Below are positions 37,115 through 46,335 of a stretch of 64,000 bases of DNA, one piece after another. A program made the position numbers and the translations under genes. The notes below the pieces were generated by a model. That model was given only the letters and a program-made list of their open reading frames with translations, was not told where the DNA came from and ran no database searches. Numbering within the stretch: the first letter of the stretch is position 1; each line of letters starts with the position of its first letter. The stretch is from Bacillus sp. CH30_1T (GTDB taxonomy: Bacteria > Bacillota > Bacilli > Bacillales > Bacillaceae_B), in assembly GCF_008364765.1 (NCBI RefSeq), contig NZ_VTUY01000002.1, positions 399,913 through 463,912 on the forward strand, given 5' to 3'.

Positions 37115-37630
37115 TTAGAATGGCAGATCATCATCGGAAATGTCGATCGGCTGACCGTCATTTGCAAATGGATCCTCATCTACACGTGTATAGTTGTTGT
37201 TATTATTGTTGTTGCGTTGTTGATTCTGATTCTGACTATACGGATTTCCTTGGTCACGTTGACCTCCACCCGAATAGCCCGGACTTCCTCCACGATCGCC
37301 TTGATTCGCACTACGCGGCTCTAAGAACTGAACGCTTTCTGCTACAACTTCCGTCATAAACACCCGGCGTCCATCTTGTCCTTCGAAATTACGTGTTTGA
37401 ATACGACCGTCAACGCCAGCTAAGCTGCCTTTTTTAAGAAAGTTTGCTACATTCTCTGCAGGGCGACGCCATACAACGCAGTTAATAAAATCTGCTTCCC
37501 GTTCTCCTGATTGATTCGTAAAACTACGATTGACAGCCAGTGTAAACGAAGCAACAGCTACTCCACTTGGAGTATATTTTAATTCAGGGTCTTTGGTTAA
37601 ACGCCCTACTAATACAACTCGGTTCATCAT
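37115..37630 (-). CDS. ssb: Single-stranded DNA-binding protein
   Basis: A 171-residue SSB. An OB fold fills residues 1-106 ([43 protein letters not shown]). A disordered, Gly/Gln/Asn-rich linker follows and ends with the acidic peptide [11 protein letters not shown], which recruits replication and repair partners. I start at the ATG at 37630 (MMNRVVLVG) as in relatives. Preceded by AGGAAGGGG. In B. subtilis it is also the middle gene of rpsF-ssb-rpsR and is induced in the SOS response. A parS site lies in the spacer upstream. Confidence 0.97.
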   Translation of the reverse strand: MMNRVVLVGRLTKDPELKYTPSGVAVASFTLAVNRSFTNQSGEREADFINCVVWRRPAENVANFLKKGSLAGVDGRIQTRNFEGQDGRRVFMTEVVAESVQFLEPRSANQGDRGGSPGYSGGGQRDQGNPYSQNQNQQRNNNNNNNYTRVDEDPFANDGQPIDISDDDLPF

Positions 37631-37658
37631 CAGAATCAACCCCTTCCTTCTAATTTAC

Positions 37659-37674
37659 TGTTTCACGTGAAACA
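37659..37674. other. parS site between ssb and rpsF
   Basis: Perfect 16-bp TGTTTCACGTGAAACA, the ParB nucleation site, in the short spacer between rpsF and ssb. Confidence 0.95.
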
Positions 37675-37709
37675 GATGATAGAAGTGTATATCTTAAAAA
37701 ACGTACGGA

Positions 37710-37997
37710 TTATTCTTCTTCTTTAACAACGATATGACGGATAATATCATCGCTGATTTTAGCTAAACGATCGAATTCGTTAACTGCATCAGAAGTAGCG
37801 CTCATCTTAACTAGTTGATAGAAACCATCACGAAAATCGTTGATTTCATACGCTAAACGACGTTTACCCCAATCTTTTGACTCGATGATTTCCGCGCCGT
37901 TAGTTGTTAAAACGTTATCGAAACGCTCAACTACTGCTTTCTTTGACTCGTCGTCAATGTTTGGGCGGACAATGTACATAACTTCGTACTTTCTCAT
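37710..37997 (-). CDS. rpsF: 30S ribosomal protein S6
   Basis: A 95-residue ribosomal protein that pairs with S18 on the platform of the 30S subunit. The start [16 protein letters not shown] and [20 protein letters not shown] segment are typical. The correct start is the ATG at 37997, following GAGGAGGTGAC; the open frame runs 25 codons further upstream through the leader. Confidence 0.98.
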   Translation of the reverse strand: MRKYEVMYIVRPNIDDESKKAVVERFDNVLTTNGAEIIESKDWGKRRLAYEINDFRDGFYQLVKMSATSDAVNEFDRLAKISDDIIRHIVVKEEE

Positions 37998-38070
37998 CTG
38001 AATGTCACCTCCTCGTGGTCTATGCGGTCCTTTCTTTGTGAAAGAACAAGGAGCAATGCGTTCATTACTC
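37998..38070 (-). promoter_or_regulatory. rpsF leader, likely S6:S18 autoregulatory site
   Basis: On the minus strand the leader reads TTCTTTCACAAAGAAAGGACC then GCATAGACCACGAGGAGG. An AAAGG/CCTT-type helix with an ACCG element next to it resembles the S6:S18-binding leader structure of Firmicutes rpsF. The match is by eye. Confidence 0.5.
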
Positions 38071-38122
38071 ACGAAATAAAATTATAGCATAGGTTATCTA
38101 TTATTGCAATATGACGTAAAAA

Positions 38123-38150
38123 AAAGACTAGAATCGGGACTCTAGTCTTT
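38123..38150. terminator. Bidirectional hairpin upstream of rpsF
   Basis: AAAGACTAG pairs with CTAGTCTTT around a 10-base loop. It lies on the ychF side of rpsF and may end the leftward ychF transcript, although ychF stops 350 bases away. Confidence 0.7.
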
Positions 38151-38189
38151 CAATTATGCTTTTTTCGTAAACTTTGTTGCTTTTTAAGA

Positions 38190-38326
38190 AGCGAGTGCTG
38201 GTTGATTTCCACTCCAGGTGCTCGCTTTCCGCGGGGCGTGAGTTGAGCCTCCTCGGGCTTCGCCCTGTGGGGTCTCAACTTTCCCGCTATTCCCGCAGGA
38301 GTCGAGCACCTTCCGTTCCAATCAAC
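38190..38326. repeat. GC-rich 126-137 bp imperfect inverted-repeat element
   Basis: GTTGATTTCCACTCCAGGTG with CTCG at 38201-38224 faces CGAGCACC-TTCCGTTCCAATCAAC at 38303-38326. Inside lie CTTTCCGCGGGGCG, CCTCGGGCTTCGCCC and CCCGCAGGAG, which can form further hairpins. It has no coding frame. Shortened derivatives occur at 52336-52368 and perhaps 55735-55782. The rest of 38071-38498 holds no gene. Confidence 0.75.
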
Positions 38327-38498
38327 TGTTAAGCTTGAGTTATAGACTTGGATAAAATTAATACACGTTTAGCAGATAGCTTTTTTCAAGTGTGCAGAGT
38401 TTGATTTTAACCTGCACATGAGAAATAAAACTTCTTTGGAGTGTTTTTGTCACTATCATCTCTGTTGGTGAGAAGGCTAACCATCAGCCCAAACCTAT

Positions 38499-39599
38499 TT
38501 ATACATTAAAACGGAAGTGAATGATGTCTCCGTCTTTTACGAGGTATTCTTTGCCTTCTAAACGGACTTTTCCTGCTTCACGGGCTGCACCCATTGTTCC
38601 TGCTTCCACCAGGTCTTCATAGGAAACCGTTTCGGCACGGATGAAGCCTCTTTCGAAGTCAGTATGGATGACTCCGGCACATTGTGGAGCTTTCATCCCT
38701 TCACGGAATGTCCAGGCGCGGACCTCTTGAACGCCGGCTGTGAAGTACGTAGCCAGTCCCAATAAAGAGTAGGTAGCGCGGATCAGCTGATCTAAACCGG
38801 ACTCTTCAATCCCTAGCTCTTCCAGGAACATCGCTTTTTCTTCATCATCAAGCTCAGCAATTTCAGATTCGATTTTCGCACAGACAACAATCACTTCTGC
38901 ATTGTCTTCTTTAGCAAATTCACGTACTTTCTGAACATATTCGTTGTCAGAAGGGTCGGAAATTTCATCTTCACTTACGTTTGCTACATATAATACAGGC
39001 TTTGAAGTCAGAAGATGAAGCTGTTTCACAAGCTTCATTTGTTCATCGGAGAACTCAACCGTACGAGCCGGCTGCTCTGCTTCAAGGGCTTCTTTGATTT
39101 TCACGAGGATATCATGCTCAAATACCGCTTCTTTATCTTTTTGCTTGGCCATTTTCTGAACTCTGGCGAGACGCTTATCCACTGTCTCAAGGTCAGCTAA
39201 GATCAATTCCAGGTTGATGACTTCAATATCCGCAATCGGATCTACTTTACCTGAAACGTGTGTGATATTATCATCCGCGAAACAACGGACAACCTGACAG
39301 ATTGCATCCACTTGGCGAATATGAGATAAGAATTTATTCCCTAATCCTTCTCCTTTACTCGCTCCTTTTACAATACCGGCGATATCCGTGAATTCAAAGG
39401 CAGTGGGAACCGTCTTCTTCGGTTCTACAAGCTCTGTTAATTTATCTAAACGGTGATCGGGAACTTCAACAATTCCTACGTTCGGATCAATTGTACAGAA
39501 AGGATAGTTGGCAGATTCTGCACCTGCTTTTGTAATTGCATTAAATAAAGTGGACTTCCCTACGTTAGGTAATCCAACGATACCAGCTGTTAAAGCCAT
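38499..39599 (-). CDS. ychF: Redox-regulated ATPase/GTPase YchF
   Basis: A 366-residue Obg-like P-loop protein that binds ribosomes and preferentially hydrolyses ATP. Motifs: P-loop GLPNVGKST (about 8-16), FTDIAGIVKGASKGEGLGNKFL (switch II, quoted in part), coiled-coil insert about 130-200, and the C-terminal TGS domain with the ending IHFRFNV. The start is the ATG at 39599 (MALTAG), 7 bases after GAGGAGTG; length then equals B. subtilis YchF. Confidence 0.97.
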   Translation of the reverse strand: MALTAGIVGLPNVGKSTLFNAITKAGAESANYPFCTIDPNVGIVEVPDHRLDKLTELVEPKKTVPTAFEFTDIAGIVKGASKGEGLGNKFLSHIRQVDAICQVVRCFADDNITHVSGKVDPIADIEVINLELILADLETVDKRLARVQKMAKQKDKEAVFEHDILVKIKEALEAEQPARTVEFSDEQMKLVKQLHLLTSKPVLYVANVSEDEISDPSDNEYVQKVREFAKEDNAEVIVVCAKIESEIAELDDEEKAMFLEELGIEESGLDQLIRATYSLLGLATYFTAGVQEVRAWTFREGMKAPQCAGVIHTDFERGFIRAETVSYEDLVEAGTMGAAREAGKVRLEGKEYLVKDGDIIHFRFNV

Positions 39600-39769
39600 T
39601 ATGGTCACTCCTCATCTAAATTCTTATCTATTAAAAATCATGTAAGATCGAAAATAAGTAAACGGTCGAACCTTTCACAATTATAGAGATAATAGAAGGA
39701 AAAGACAAGTGAAGCTTCAGGCATCGTTTAGGGAAGTGAGAATATTTTTTTCTTTCAGCATGGCTTAAC

Positions 39770-39810
39770 AAAAAGAGCATCCAATCGACTGAAACCGACT
39801 GAATGCTCCT
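39770..39810 (-). terminator. Terminator of the DUF951 gene
   Basis: GAGCAT (39775-39780) and CAATCG pair with CGACTG and ATGCTC (39796-39808) with mismatches; a T-run follows on the minus strand. Confidence 0.55.
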
Positions 39811-39873
39811 AAACCTGGCAAATTAAACATAGGATGGATTAGGCCAAAAGAAATATGGGTAAAAAAAGAATAC

Positions 39874-40074
39874 TTATTCTTCTTCGCCGCTACTGATGAC
39901 TTTTTTCATTTTTTTCGCAAAGTCTTTTCTGGGAATCATGACACTGTGGCCGCAGCCTACACATTTGATGCGAATATCCATTCCCATACGGATCACTTTC
40001 CAGCGGTTCGTACCACATGGATGCGGCTTTTTCATTTCTACAATATCATTTAAAGTGAATGTCTTGGGCTCCAC
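39874..40074 (-). CDS. DUF951 small zinc-ribbon-like protein
   Basis: A 66-residue basic protein with a C.C pair (IKCVGCGHSVMIPR) after a HPCGTNRW segment, as in the DUF951 family. Cys at about 20, 37 and 40 may bind a metal. It follows the MscS gene by 14 bases and the same order with ychF occurs in Bacillus, so it is co-transcribed. Function unknown; nucleic acid binding is a guess from composition. Confidence 0.85.
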   Translation of the reverse strand: MEPKTFTLNDIVEMKKPHPCGTNRWKVIRMGMDIRIKCVGCGHSVMIPRKDFAKKMKKVISSGEEE

Positions 40075-40088
40075 TGGATTTCTCCTCC

Positions 40089-41000
40089 TTATTCGCTTTC
40101 AAGTTTTCTTTGCTTTTCTTCACGTGGCTGGATATCTTCCTGATCCTGACGTGAATACATCACCATACGAGGGAATGGAATTTCAATACCATGCTCATCC
40201 AGACATAGTTTAACCTCTTTACGTATCATTCTTGCCATATACCAATGTCTCATCGGAACCGTTTCAGCCACGATTCGAATGACCACATCTGATGCTCCCA
40301 GGGTTTGAACACCCAAAAGTTCAGGTGGATTCACGAGATCTTCATATTTTTGCGGTAAAGCAAGGAGAAGCTCCTGCATCACTTTCTCTGCTTCTTCTAT
40401 ATTTTCTTCATAGGCAATACTGACATCTACAACCGCAATGCTGTTGTGAATGGAGAAGTTCGTTACTTCCGTAATATTACCATTGGGGAAAATATGTAAT
40501 TCCCCGGTCCAGCTTTTGATCTTTGTCGTACGAAGGCCGATTTCTTCAACAGTACCTTCAGCAGAACCAATTCGAACATAGTCACCTACTGAAAACTGGT
40601 CCTCGAATATAATAAAGAAACCGGTGATGATATCACGAACCAGATTTTGCGCTCCAAAACCAACGGCAAGACCGACGATTCCGGCACCAGCAATGAGTCC
40701 TTTCACGTCAATTTCAAGAGTCGACAAGATAGTCATCAAACTGATGAAATAAATCACATAGGTCAATACATTCTCCAGTAGCTTCAAAAGAGTGGCTTCA
40801 CGACGTTCGGTGAACTTAAGGGGTGAACGTGACCGAACCTTAAACACGTTTCGAATCGCTGACCTTCCCAACCTTAATGCAATATAGGTAATGACCATAA
40901 TTGCGACAATTTTCAAGGCACCCGAACCCAGGGCTATCCATAAATCATTATCTATAATTTTCTCTGCGACTTTTTTAGCTTCTTCCTTTGGATCTGTCAT
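40089..41000 (-). CDS. Small-conductance mechanosensitive channel (MscS family)
   Basis: A 303-residue MscS-type channel that opens under membrane tension to release solutes on hypo-osmotic shock. It has three membrane segments (about 26-46, 74-95, 102-130). The last is the glycine- and alanine-rich pore helix (GLIAGAGIVGLAVGFGAQNLVRDI). The beta domain carries DYVRIGSAEGTVEEIGLRTTKI with the conserved FPNG.I..V.N motif. ATG at 41000 follows GGAGGT; an in-frame ATG at 41015 is upstream of that site and less likely. Confidence 0.93.
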   Translation of the reverse strand: MTDPKEEAKKVAEKIIDNDLWIALGSGALKIVAIMVITYIALRLGRSAIRNVFKVRSRSPLKFTERREATLLKLLENVLTYVIYFISLMTILSTLEIDVKGLIAGAGIVGLAVGFGAQNLVRDIITGFFIIFEDQFSVGDYVRIGSAEGTVEEIGLRTTKIKSWTGELHIFPNGNITEVTNFSIHNSIAVVDVSIAYEENIEEAEKVMQELLLALPQKYEDLVNPPELLGVQTLGASDVVIRIVAETVPMRHWYMARMIRKEVKLCLDEHGIEIPFPRMVMYSRQDQEDIQPREEKQRKLESE

Positions 41001-41259
41001 ATACCGAACCTCCACTTATCGTTCAATAAGAAGTATTCCTTATTTTATCAACTTTCCCTCTCCTTGTGTAGATATAACCTCAGATTACTATAGTTTCTAG
41101 AAAATTTTTATTTTATGAAAAATCCAACCATATTATGTATGAAAAAAAGAAATCGTCCGTATACTGATAATACTTAGAAAATATGCCTATGGTAGTCACG
41201 TCCGACAAAGTATGTTCACTATAAAATTCCCCTTAAACATATCCAAAGGAGTGGAAGCG

Positions 41260-41880
41260 ATGAATCTAAAAAAAGGACTATTTGAACGAAGACCTGAACC
41301 CTTCAGAGTCCTTCATCAGGAAGAGCGTGCGGCACAGGATCTTTCCGTTCAATTGTCGTCGATGCTTCCCACTTACTATCGTACAAGACCCATTGTCTTC
41401 GTATGTATTGGCACAGACCGTTCAACAGGGGATTCATTAGGCCCATTAGTTGGAACCTTAATAGAGGAACAAGATATCAAACCATTTCATGTATATGGAA
41501 CGTTGGATGATCCGATCCATGCAGTAAACCTCGAAGAGAAGCTCAGTCAAATTACCGCTAAACATATCAATCCTTTTATTATCGGTGTAGATGCCTGTCT
41601 CGGTCGATTAAAAAGTGTCGGCGCCATTCAATTAAGTGAGGGGCCATTAAAACCTGGTGCAGGCGTAAATAAAGAGTTACCAGAGGTTGGGGAGATTCAC
41701 CTGACCGGAATCGTGAATGTAAGTGGATTTATGGAATTCTTTGTGTTACAAAATACACGTTTGAATCTTGTGATGAAAATGGCAAAGACGATTGCTCAAG
41801 CCATTGTGCTGGCAGGCGATTCAGTGGAACGCCGCAACGCCGTCAGTATTGAAAAATGGCGGGAAGAACTACAGCAATAA
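41260..41880 (+). CDS. yyaC: YyaC sporulation protein (germination-protease-like)
   Basis: A 206-residue protein related in fold to the Gpr spore protease. Family pattern: PIVFVCIGTDRSTGDSLGPLVG (residues about 49-70), HAVNLEEKL and GVDACLG. It is made in the forespore in B. subtilis; the substrate is not defined. Start at ATG 41260, eight bases after AAAGGAG; the open frame extends 16 codons further without a good site. The only plus-strand gene in the long minus-strand block. Confidence 0.92.
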   Translation: MNLKKGLFERRPEPFRVLHQEERAAQDLSVQLSSMLPTYYRTRPIVFVCIGTDRSTGDSLGPLVGTLIEEQDIKPFHVYGTLDDPIHAVNLEEKLSQITAKHINPFIIGVDACLGRLKSVGAIQLSEGPLKPGAGVNKELPEVGEIHLTGIVNVSGFMEFFVLQNTRLNLVMKMAKTIAQAIVLAGDSVERRNAVSIEKWREELQQ

Positions 41881-41922
41881 AAGGGAGATGATCCAGATAC
41901 GTTCTGGGTTATCTCCCTTTTC
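41879..41922. terminator. Bidirectional terminator between yyaC and DUF554 gene
   Basis: AAAAGGGAGAT pairs with ATCTCCCTTTT around CAGATACGTTCTG. The two convergent genes end within 50 bases. Confidence 0.85.
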
Positions 41923-41927
41923 ACTTA

Positions 41928-42641
41928 TTACATATACAGGTGGTATGCGTGTATGATTCCTACGACCAATCCCACTACGATGATCCCGGGAAGTAAATTG
42001 GCGACCCTGATCTTGGTTACACCGAGGAGATTGAGGCCAATCGCAAAAATCATGATTCCTCCCGTTGCGGTCATCTCTACAATATAGGCATCCATGAGCT
42101 CTTCTGGAACCCACTGATGAATTTGAGTCGCAAATAAAGCGATAAATCCTTGATAAAGGACGACAGGAATCGCCGAAAACATTACACCGATTCCTAAAGT
42201 CGTCGTTAGGATCAGCGATGTAAAGCCATCAATGATTGACTTCGTCAACAGAACATCATGATCGCCCCTGATACCGCTATCCAACGCACCTATTACTGCC
42301 ATTGCTCCAATAACAAAAATAAGGGTAGCTGTGACAAACCCTTGAGAGATGGATGTTTCTTTATTACTGCCCAGCTTCTTTTCCAACCAGTTACCCAATG
42401 AGTTAAGCTTGTCCTCCAGATTCATCCACTCTCCCCATGCAGCACCCAGAGCCAGGCTGATGATGACAATGAGAAAGTTTTCACTTTTCAATCCCATCTG
42501 TAGCCCAAGGACTATGACAGCTAAACCAATCGCTTTCATGACAGTTCCCTTCATATCTTCCGGGATACGATGAAGGACCTTACCCAGGAGAGTTCCGATG
42601 ATAATACATACTCCATTTACCAGCGTTCCTAATAGTACCAT
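41928..42641 (-). CDS. DUF554 (YdfK/YqgA-type) membrane protein
   Basis: A 237-residue protein with about seven membrane helices and the typical start LLGTLVNGVCIIIGTLLGKVLHRIPE. Conserved motifs GAAWGEW, GALDSGIRGDHDVLLTKSIIDG and TLGIGVMFSAIPVVLYQG fit the DUF554 family, suggested to be transporter-like. Function is not established. Confidence 0.88.
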   Translation of the reverse strand: MVLLGTLVNGVCIIIGTLLGKVLHRIPEDMKGTVMKAIGLAVIVLGLQMGLKSENFLIVIISLALGAAWGEWMNLEDKLNSLGNWLEKKLGSNKETSISQGFVTATLIFVIGAMAVIGALDSGIRGDHDVLLTKSIIDGFTSLILTTTLGIGVMFSAIPVVLYQGFIALFATQIHQWVPEELMDAYIVEMTATGGIMIFAIGLNLLGVTKIRVANLLPGIIVVGLVVGIIHAYHLYM

Positions 42642-42732
42642 GACGTTCTCCTTATCTGTCTGAAAAATTCTTTTCCTGTTCTTTGATAATTATTTCCCAA
42701 AGAATAGTGTACCTTCTATGTACCATATAGAA

Positions 42733-42780
42733 GAGGACTGGCTTAATTGGTATAAGTATACCTTTTAAGCCAGTCCTTTT
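42733..42780 (-). terminator. Strong terminator of parB
   Basis: AGGACTGGCTTAA (42734-42746) pairs with TTAAGCCAGTCCT (42765-42777), with GGTATA/TATACC inside. A T-run follows. Confidence 0.92.
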
Positions 42781-42789
42781 CCTAAATGG

Positions 42790-43629
42790 TTACTGCAATA
42801 ATTCCAAAATGCGATCGAGATCTTCTTTCGAAAAAAATTCGAGCTCGATTTTTCCTTTTTTCTTTGATTGTTTAATCGTGACCGTTGTCCCGAAGCGCTC
42901 GCGTAGAAGGGATTCCTGTTCCTGAATGAAAACATCTTTTCTCTCTGTATTTTTTGTTTCACGTGGAACATTCTCATTCAGTTCTTGAATGATTTTTTCT
43001 AATTGGCGAACGTTTAATGATTCTTTAAGGATACGATTTACAACGGTTGATAGATTTTTCTTATTTTTCAACCCAAGAAGTGCACGTCCGTGTCCCATCG
43101 TTAACTTACCTTCTGAAATAAGCTCCTGAATAGGGGCAGGGAGGGATAGTAAGCGAATATGATTGGCAATATGAGGTCTGCTCTTTCCTAACCTCTTCGC
43201 TAATTCCTCCTGAGTGAGCTTTAGCTTGTCCATCAGCATTTGATAAGCAGCGCCTTCTTCGATCGGTGTCAGATCTTCACGTTGAAGGTTTTCTAATACG
43301 GCAAGCTCCATCATTTGTTGCTCATTCAATTCCCGGACTACGACAGGAGCCGATTCTAATTTAGCCGCTTTAGCTGCACGATAACGGCGTTCCCCAACGA
43401 CAATTTCATACCCTTTGATCGTTTTACGCACAATGATCGGTTGCAGGATACCGTGTTCTAAGATTGAATCTTTTAATTCTTCAATTGCTTGCGGCTCAAA
43501 GATCTTTCTTGGTTGATATGGATTCGGCCGTATTTCTTTCAGGCTCACTTCTTGCACAGACTCTTCATTTTGTGTTGTTTGGATATTGGTGAAGAGAGCA
43601 TTGATGCCCTTTCCTAAACCTTTAGCCAT
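42790..43629 (-). CDS. parB: Chromosome-partitioning protein ParB (Spo0J)
   Basis: A 279-residue CTPase clamp that loads at parS, spreads along DNA and recruits SMC. N-terminal CTP-binding domain with GERRYRAAK (about 78-86, box II) and VLENLQREDL; HTH with LAKRLGKSRPHIANHIRLL; C-terminal dimerisation domain (about 230-279). Stop-start overlap of eight bases with parA. A parS-like site lies in its own 3' third. Confidence 0.98.
   Translation of the reverse strand: MAKGLGKGINALFTNIQTTQNEESVQEVSLKEIRPNPYQPRKIFEPQAIEELKDSILEHGILQPIIVRKTIKGYEIVVGERRYRAAKAAKLESAPVVVRELNEQQMMELAVLENLQREDLTPIEEGAAYQMLMDKLKLTQEELAKRLGKSRPHIANHIRLLSLPAPIQELISEGKLTMGHGRALLGLKNKKNLSTVVNRILKESLNVRQLEKIIQELNENVPRETKNTERKDVFIQEQESLLRERFGTTVTIKQSKKKGKIELEFFSKEDLDRILELLQ
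42955..42970. other. parS site within parB (one mismatch)
   Basis: TGTTTCACGTGGAACA has one difference from the perfect palindrome. An internal parS in spo0J is also known in B. subtilis. Confidence 0.9.
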
Positions 43630-44383
43630 TCGCCGCCACTTCCTTTGCTAGTTCTAAATAAACTTCTGCTCCCCTTGACTTCGCATCATAGATGATAATT
43701 GGTTCACCATGACTGGGCGCTTCACTTAAACGAACGTTACGTGGAATAATTGTGCGATACACTTTATCTTGAAAATATTTTTTAACCTCTTCAATGACCT
43801 GGATTCCCAGATTGGTTCTCGCATCAAGCATCGTAAGCAGTACACCATCGATCATAAGGTCATGATTCAGATGCTTCTGAACTAAACGAACGGTACTCAA
43901 AAGCTGACTCAATCCTTCCAGAGCATAATATTCGCATTGAACCGGTATGACGACAGCATCTGAGGCTGTTAAGGCATTGATTGTCAATAATCCTAATGAT
44001 GGTGGGCAATCAATGATAATATAATCAAATTCGTCTTTTACTTTCTCTAACGCTTTCTTTAAACGTACTTCACGGGAGATGGTTGGAACAAGTTCAATTT
44101 CTGCTCCCGCCAATGAAATCGTTGCAGGTACAATGGATAAATTCTCGACTTTTGATTGTTTAATGGTTTCTCTGACATCGACATCATCTACCAGCACATC
44201 ATAGATGCACTGCTGGACATCCCCTTTTTCCACACCTACACCACTAGTGGCGTTTCCTTGAGGATCAATGTCTACCAGTAAAACCTTTTTCCCTATATAA
44301 GCTAAGCAAGCCCCCAAATTGACGGATGTTGTGGTCTTTCCCACTCCACCTTTTTGATTTGTAACGGCTACTATTCTGCCCAA
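43622..44383 (-). CDS. parA: Chromosome-partitioning ATPase ParA (Soj)
   Basis: A 253-residue Walker-type ATPase that binds DNA non-specifically as an ATP dimer, helps segregate origins and regulates DnaA. The deviant Walker A KGGVGKTTT, VDIDPQGN (A') and IIIDCPPSLG (Walker B) motifs are clear. TTG at 44383 (MGRIVAVTNQKGG) after AGGTG gives the B. subtilis length; a GTG at 44392 is also in frame. Overlaps parB. Confidence 0.97.
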   Translation of the reverse strand: MGRIVAVTNQKGGVGKTTTSVNLGACLAYIGKKVLLVDIDPQGNATSGVGVEKGDVQQCIYDVLVDDVDVRETIKQSKVENLSIVPATISLAGAEIELVPTISREVRLKKALEKVKDEFDYIIIDCPPSLGLLTINALTASDAVVIPVQCEYYALEGLSQLLSTVRLVQKHLNHDLMIDGVLLTMLDARTNLGIQVIEEVKKYFQDKVYRTIIPRNVRLSEAPSHGEPIIIYDAKSRGAEVYLELAKEVAANG

Positions 44384-44563
44384 GGTTGTCACCTACCTTT
44401 TGACTTCCTAAGATTCACTAAATTTTTTACAGTATTCTTCTATTCTATCAAAATTCTTCGCTAATTGTCTGTCAATTTTTCAAAAAGTGCAGTGTTTCTA
44501 AAAATAGGAAATTACGAACTGTTCATTCGTCATTAATCGATCGAAAACCCTCTGATTCGACAA

Positions 44564-44605
44564 CAAAAAAAGTGAGAAACCAATCCGATATGTTTCTCAC
44601 TTTTA
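44564..44605 (-). terminator. Terminator of noc
   Basis: AAAAGTGAGAAAC pairs with GTTTCTCACTTTT around an 11-base loop, just after noc. A long A-run on the plus strand supplies the T-run in the transcript. Confidence 0.9.
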
Positions 44606-44615
44606 GACTACGAAT

Positions 44616-45479
44616 CTATTTTTTTTTAGGAATACGGATGGTAAATTGATAGAATTCCTCATGCTCTTCTTCTTCAGAGTCCAGATTGATTCCGCTGTCC
44701 GATACCATGGAGAGCGATTGACGAATCGTATTCACAGCTATTCTCATATCCTTACTGAATGCTTTCCGTTTCGGTTTAGGCTTTTGAGTCGTTCCTTCTT
44801 GCATTTTCACAACCCGGTCTTCGGTTTGTTTGACATTCAAGCTTTTTTCAATGATTTCTTGAAGGAGCTGAATTTGTTTTTCAGCATTCTTCAGAGGAAT
44901 CAATGCCCTGGCATGACGTTCTGTGATCAGTTTATCTAATAAGGCTGATTGAATTTCTTCTGGAAGCTTAAGGAGACGAAGCTTGTTCGCCACAGTCGAT
45001 TGTCCTTTTCCTAAGCGTTGAGCAAGGGCTTCTTGAGTTAAATCATGTAACTCCAACAGTTTTCCATACGCAATGGCTTCTTCTATAGGAGAGAGCTCTT
45101 CTCTTTGTAAGTTTTCAATTAATGCAACAGATGCTGTTTCTGTATCATTAAGATTCTTTACAATGGCCGGTACAGTGTCCCAGCCAAGCTTCTGAACGGC
45201 TCTGTATCGACGTTCACCTGCAATGATTTCAAACTGCTCATCATCGTATTGTCTAACCACAATCGGTTGGATAATACCATGAGTATGAATCGTTCTGGAT
45301 AACTCTTCTATCTTTTCATCATTGAACACTGTTCTTGGTTGAAAGCGATTAGGGATGATTTGTGAGACGGGTATCTTTTTCACTTCATCTCGATCTTCTT
45401 CCACTACATTTGATTCTTCAGATTCAACATCTTGCTCCTTTTCACCTAGGCCAAAAAAACGAGAGAAAGGATGCTTCAT
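44616..45479 (-). CDS. noc: Nucleoid occlusion protein Noc
   Basis: A 287-residue ParB-family DNA-binding protein that stops FtsZ ring assembly over the nucleoid. Arrangement: an N-terminal amphipathic membrane-binding helix ([15 protein letters not shown]), the CTP/DNA-binding core with [13 protein letters not shown] and the [14 protein letters not shown] block, HTH ([19 protein letters not shown]), and a C-terminal dimerisation domain. B. subtilis Noc has 283 residues. The membrane-targeting helix and the position between rsmG and parA separate it from ParB. Confidence 0.97.
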   Translation of the reverse strand: MKHPFSRFFGLGEKEQDVESEESNVVEEDRDEVKKIPVSQIIPNRFQPRTVFNDEKIEELSRTIHTHGIIQPIVVRQYDDEQFEIIAGERRYRAVQKLGWDTVPAIVKNLNDTETASVALIENLQREELSPIEEAIAYGKLLELHDLTQEALAQRLGKGQSTVANKLRLLKLPEEIQSALLDKLITERHARALIPLKNAEKQIQLLQEIIEKSLNVKQTEDRVVKMQEGTTQKPKPKRKAFSKDMRIAVNTIRQSLSMVSDSGINLDSEEEEHEEFYQFTIRIPKKK

Positions 45480-45597
45480 CTTCCTACACCACCTTTAAGA
45501 AACTCCCTTTATTAATATTCTCTAAAATATGGCAAGTTCCTGCCTGTGCTGAGATTTTCAAAGCAATGTTACTGTCACGGCAGGAGTGCTTTTCATA

Positions 45598-46314
45598 TTA
45601 TTCTAACGGTAATTTATTGGGTGTCCCAGGTTTTCTGGGATATTTATTAGGCGTTTCTTTCACTTTGTCGATCTTCACGATATTTCGTTCACTTTCCTCT
45701 TCCGGTAATACGAAGGAATACATTTTATCTGTTTGTCCACCCAGCATGCCAATTGCTTTCTTCGCATTGGATAGTTCCTCTTTCACATTTGAAGCCTTCA
45801 TCGCTACAAATAAGCCGCCCGTTTTAACAAGTGGTAAACATAGTTCACTTAATACAGACATTCTGGCTACTGCTCTTGCTGTAACCATATCATACTTTTC
45901 ACGATGAGCTTTGTTTTTACCAAAAGTCTCTGCACGATCATGATAAAAATTCGTGTTTTCAAGTCCTAACTCATCTGATAAATGGTTTAAGAACGTAATC
46001 CGCTTGTTCAAGGAGTCAACAATCGAGATATGTAAGTGCGGGTAGCATATTTTAAGAGGGATACTCGGAAAACCGGCTCCTGCTCCAACATCACAAAGAG
46101 TTGTCACCTGCGTGAAATCAACATAAAAAGCTGCACTGATTGAATCGTAAAAATGCTTTAAATAAACATCTTCCTTTTCTGTGATGGCCGTCAGGTTCAT
46201 TTTTTCATTCCATTCAACCAACAATTCATAATAGCGCTCAAACTGATTTAATTGCTGAGGAGAAAGGGAGATACCCTTCTCCTCAAGCATTGATTGAAAT
46301 TCATTTACATTCAT
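45598..46314 (-). CDS. rsmG: 16S rRNA (guanine527-N7)-methyltransferase RsmG
   Basis: A 238-residue SAM-dependent enzyme; loss gives low-level streptomycin resistance. The SAM-binding loop [18 protein letters not shown] is at about 66-83, followed by [13 protein letters not shown] and TARAVARM. It follows mnmG by about 20 bases, as in Bacillus. Confidence 0.98.
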   Translation of the reverse strand: MNVNEFQSMLEEKGISLSPQQLNQFERYYELLVEWNEKMNLTAITEKEDVYLKHFYDSISAAFYVDFTQVTTLCDVGAGAGFPSIPLKICYPHLHISIVDSLNKRITFLNHLSDELGLENTNFYHDRAETFGKNKAHREKYDMVTARAVARMSVLSELCLPLVKTGGLFVAMKASNVKEELSNAKKAIGMLGGQTDKMYSFVLPEEESERNIVKIDKVKETPNKYPRKPGTPNKLPLE

Positions 46315-46335
46315 GAAATTATCCTTCCTTTGCCT

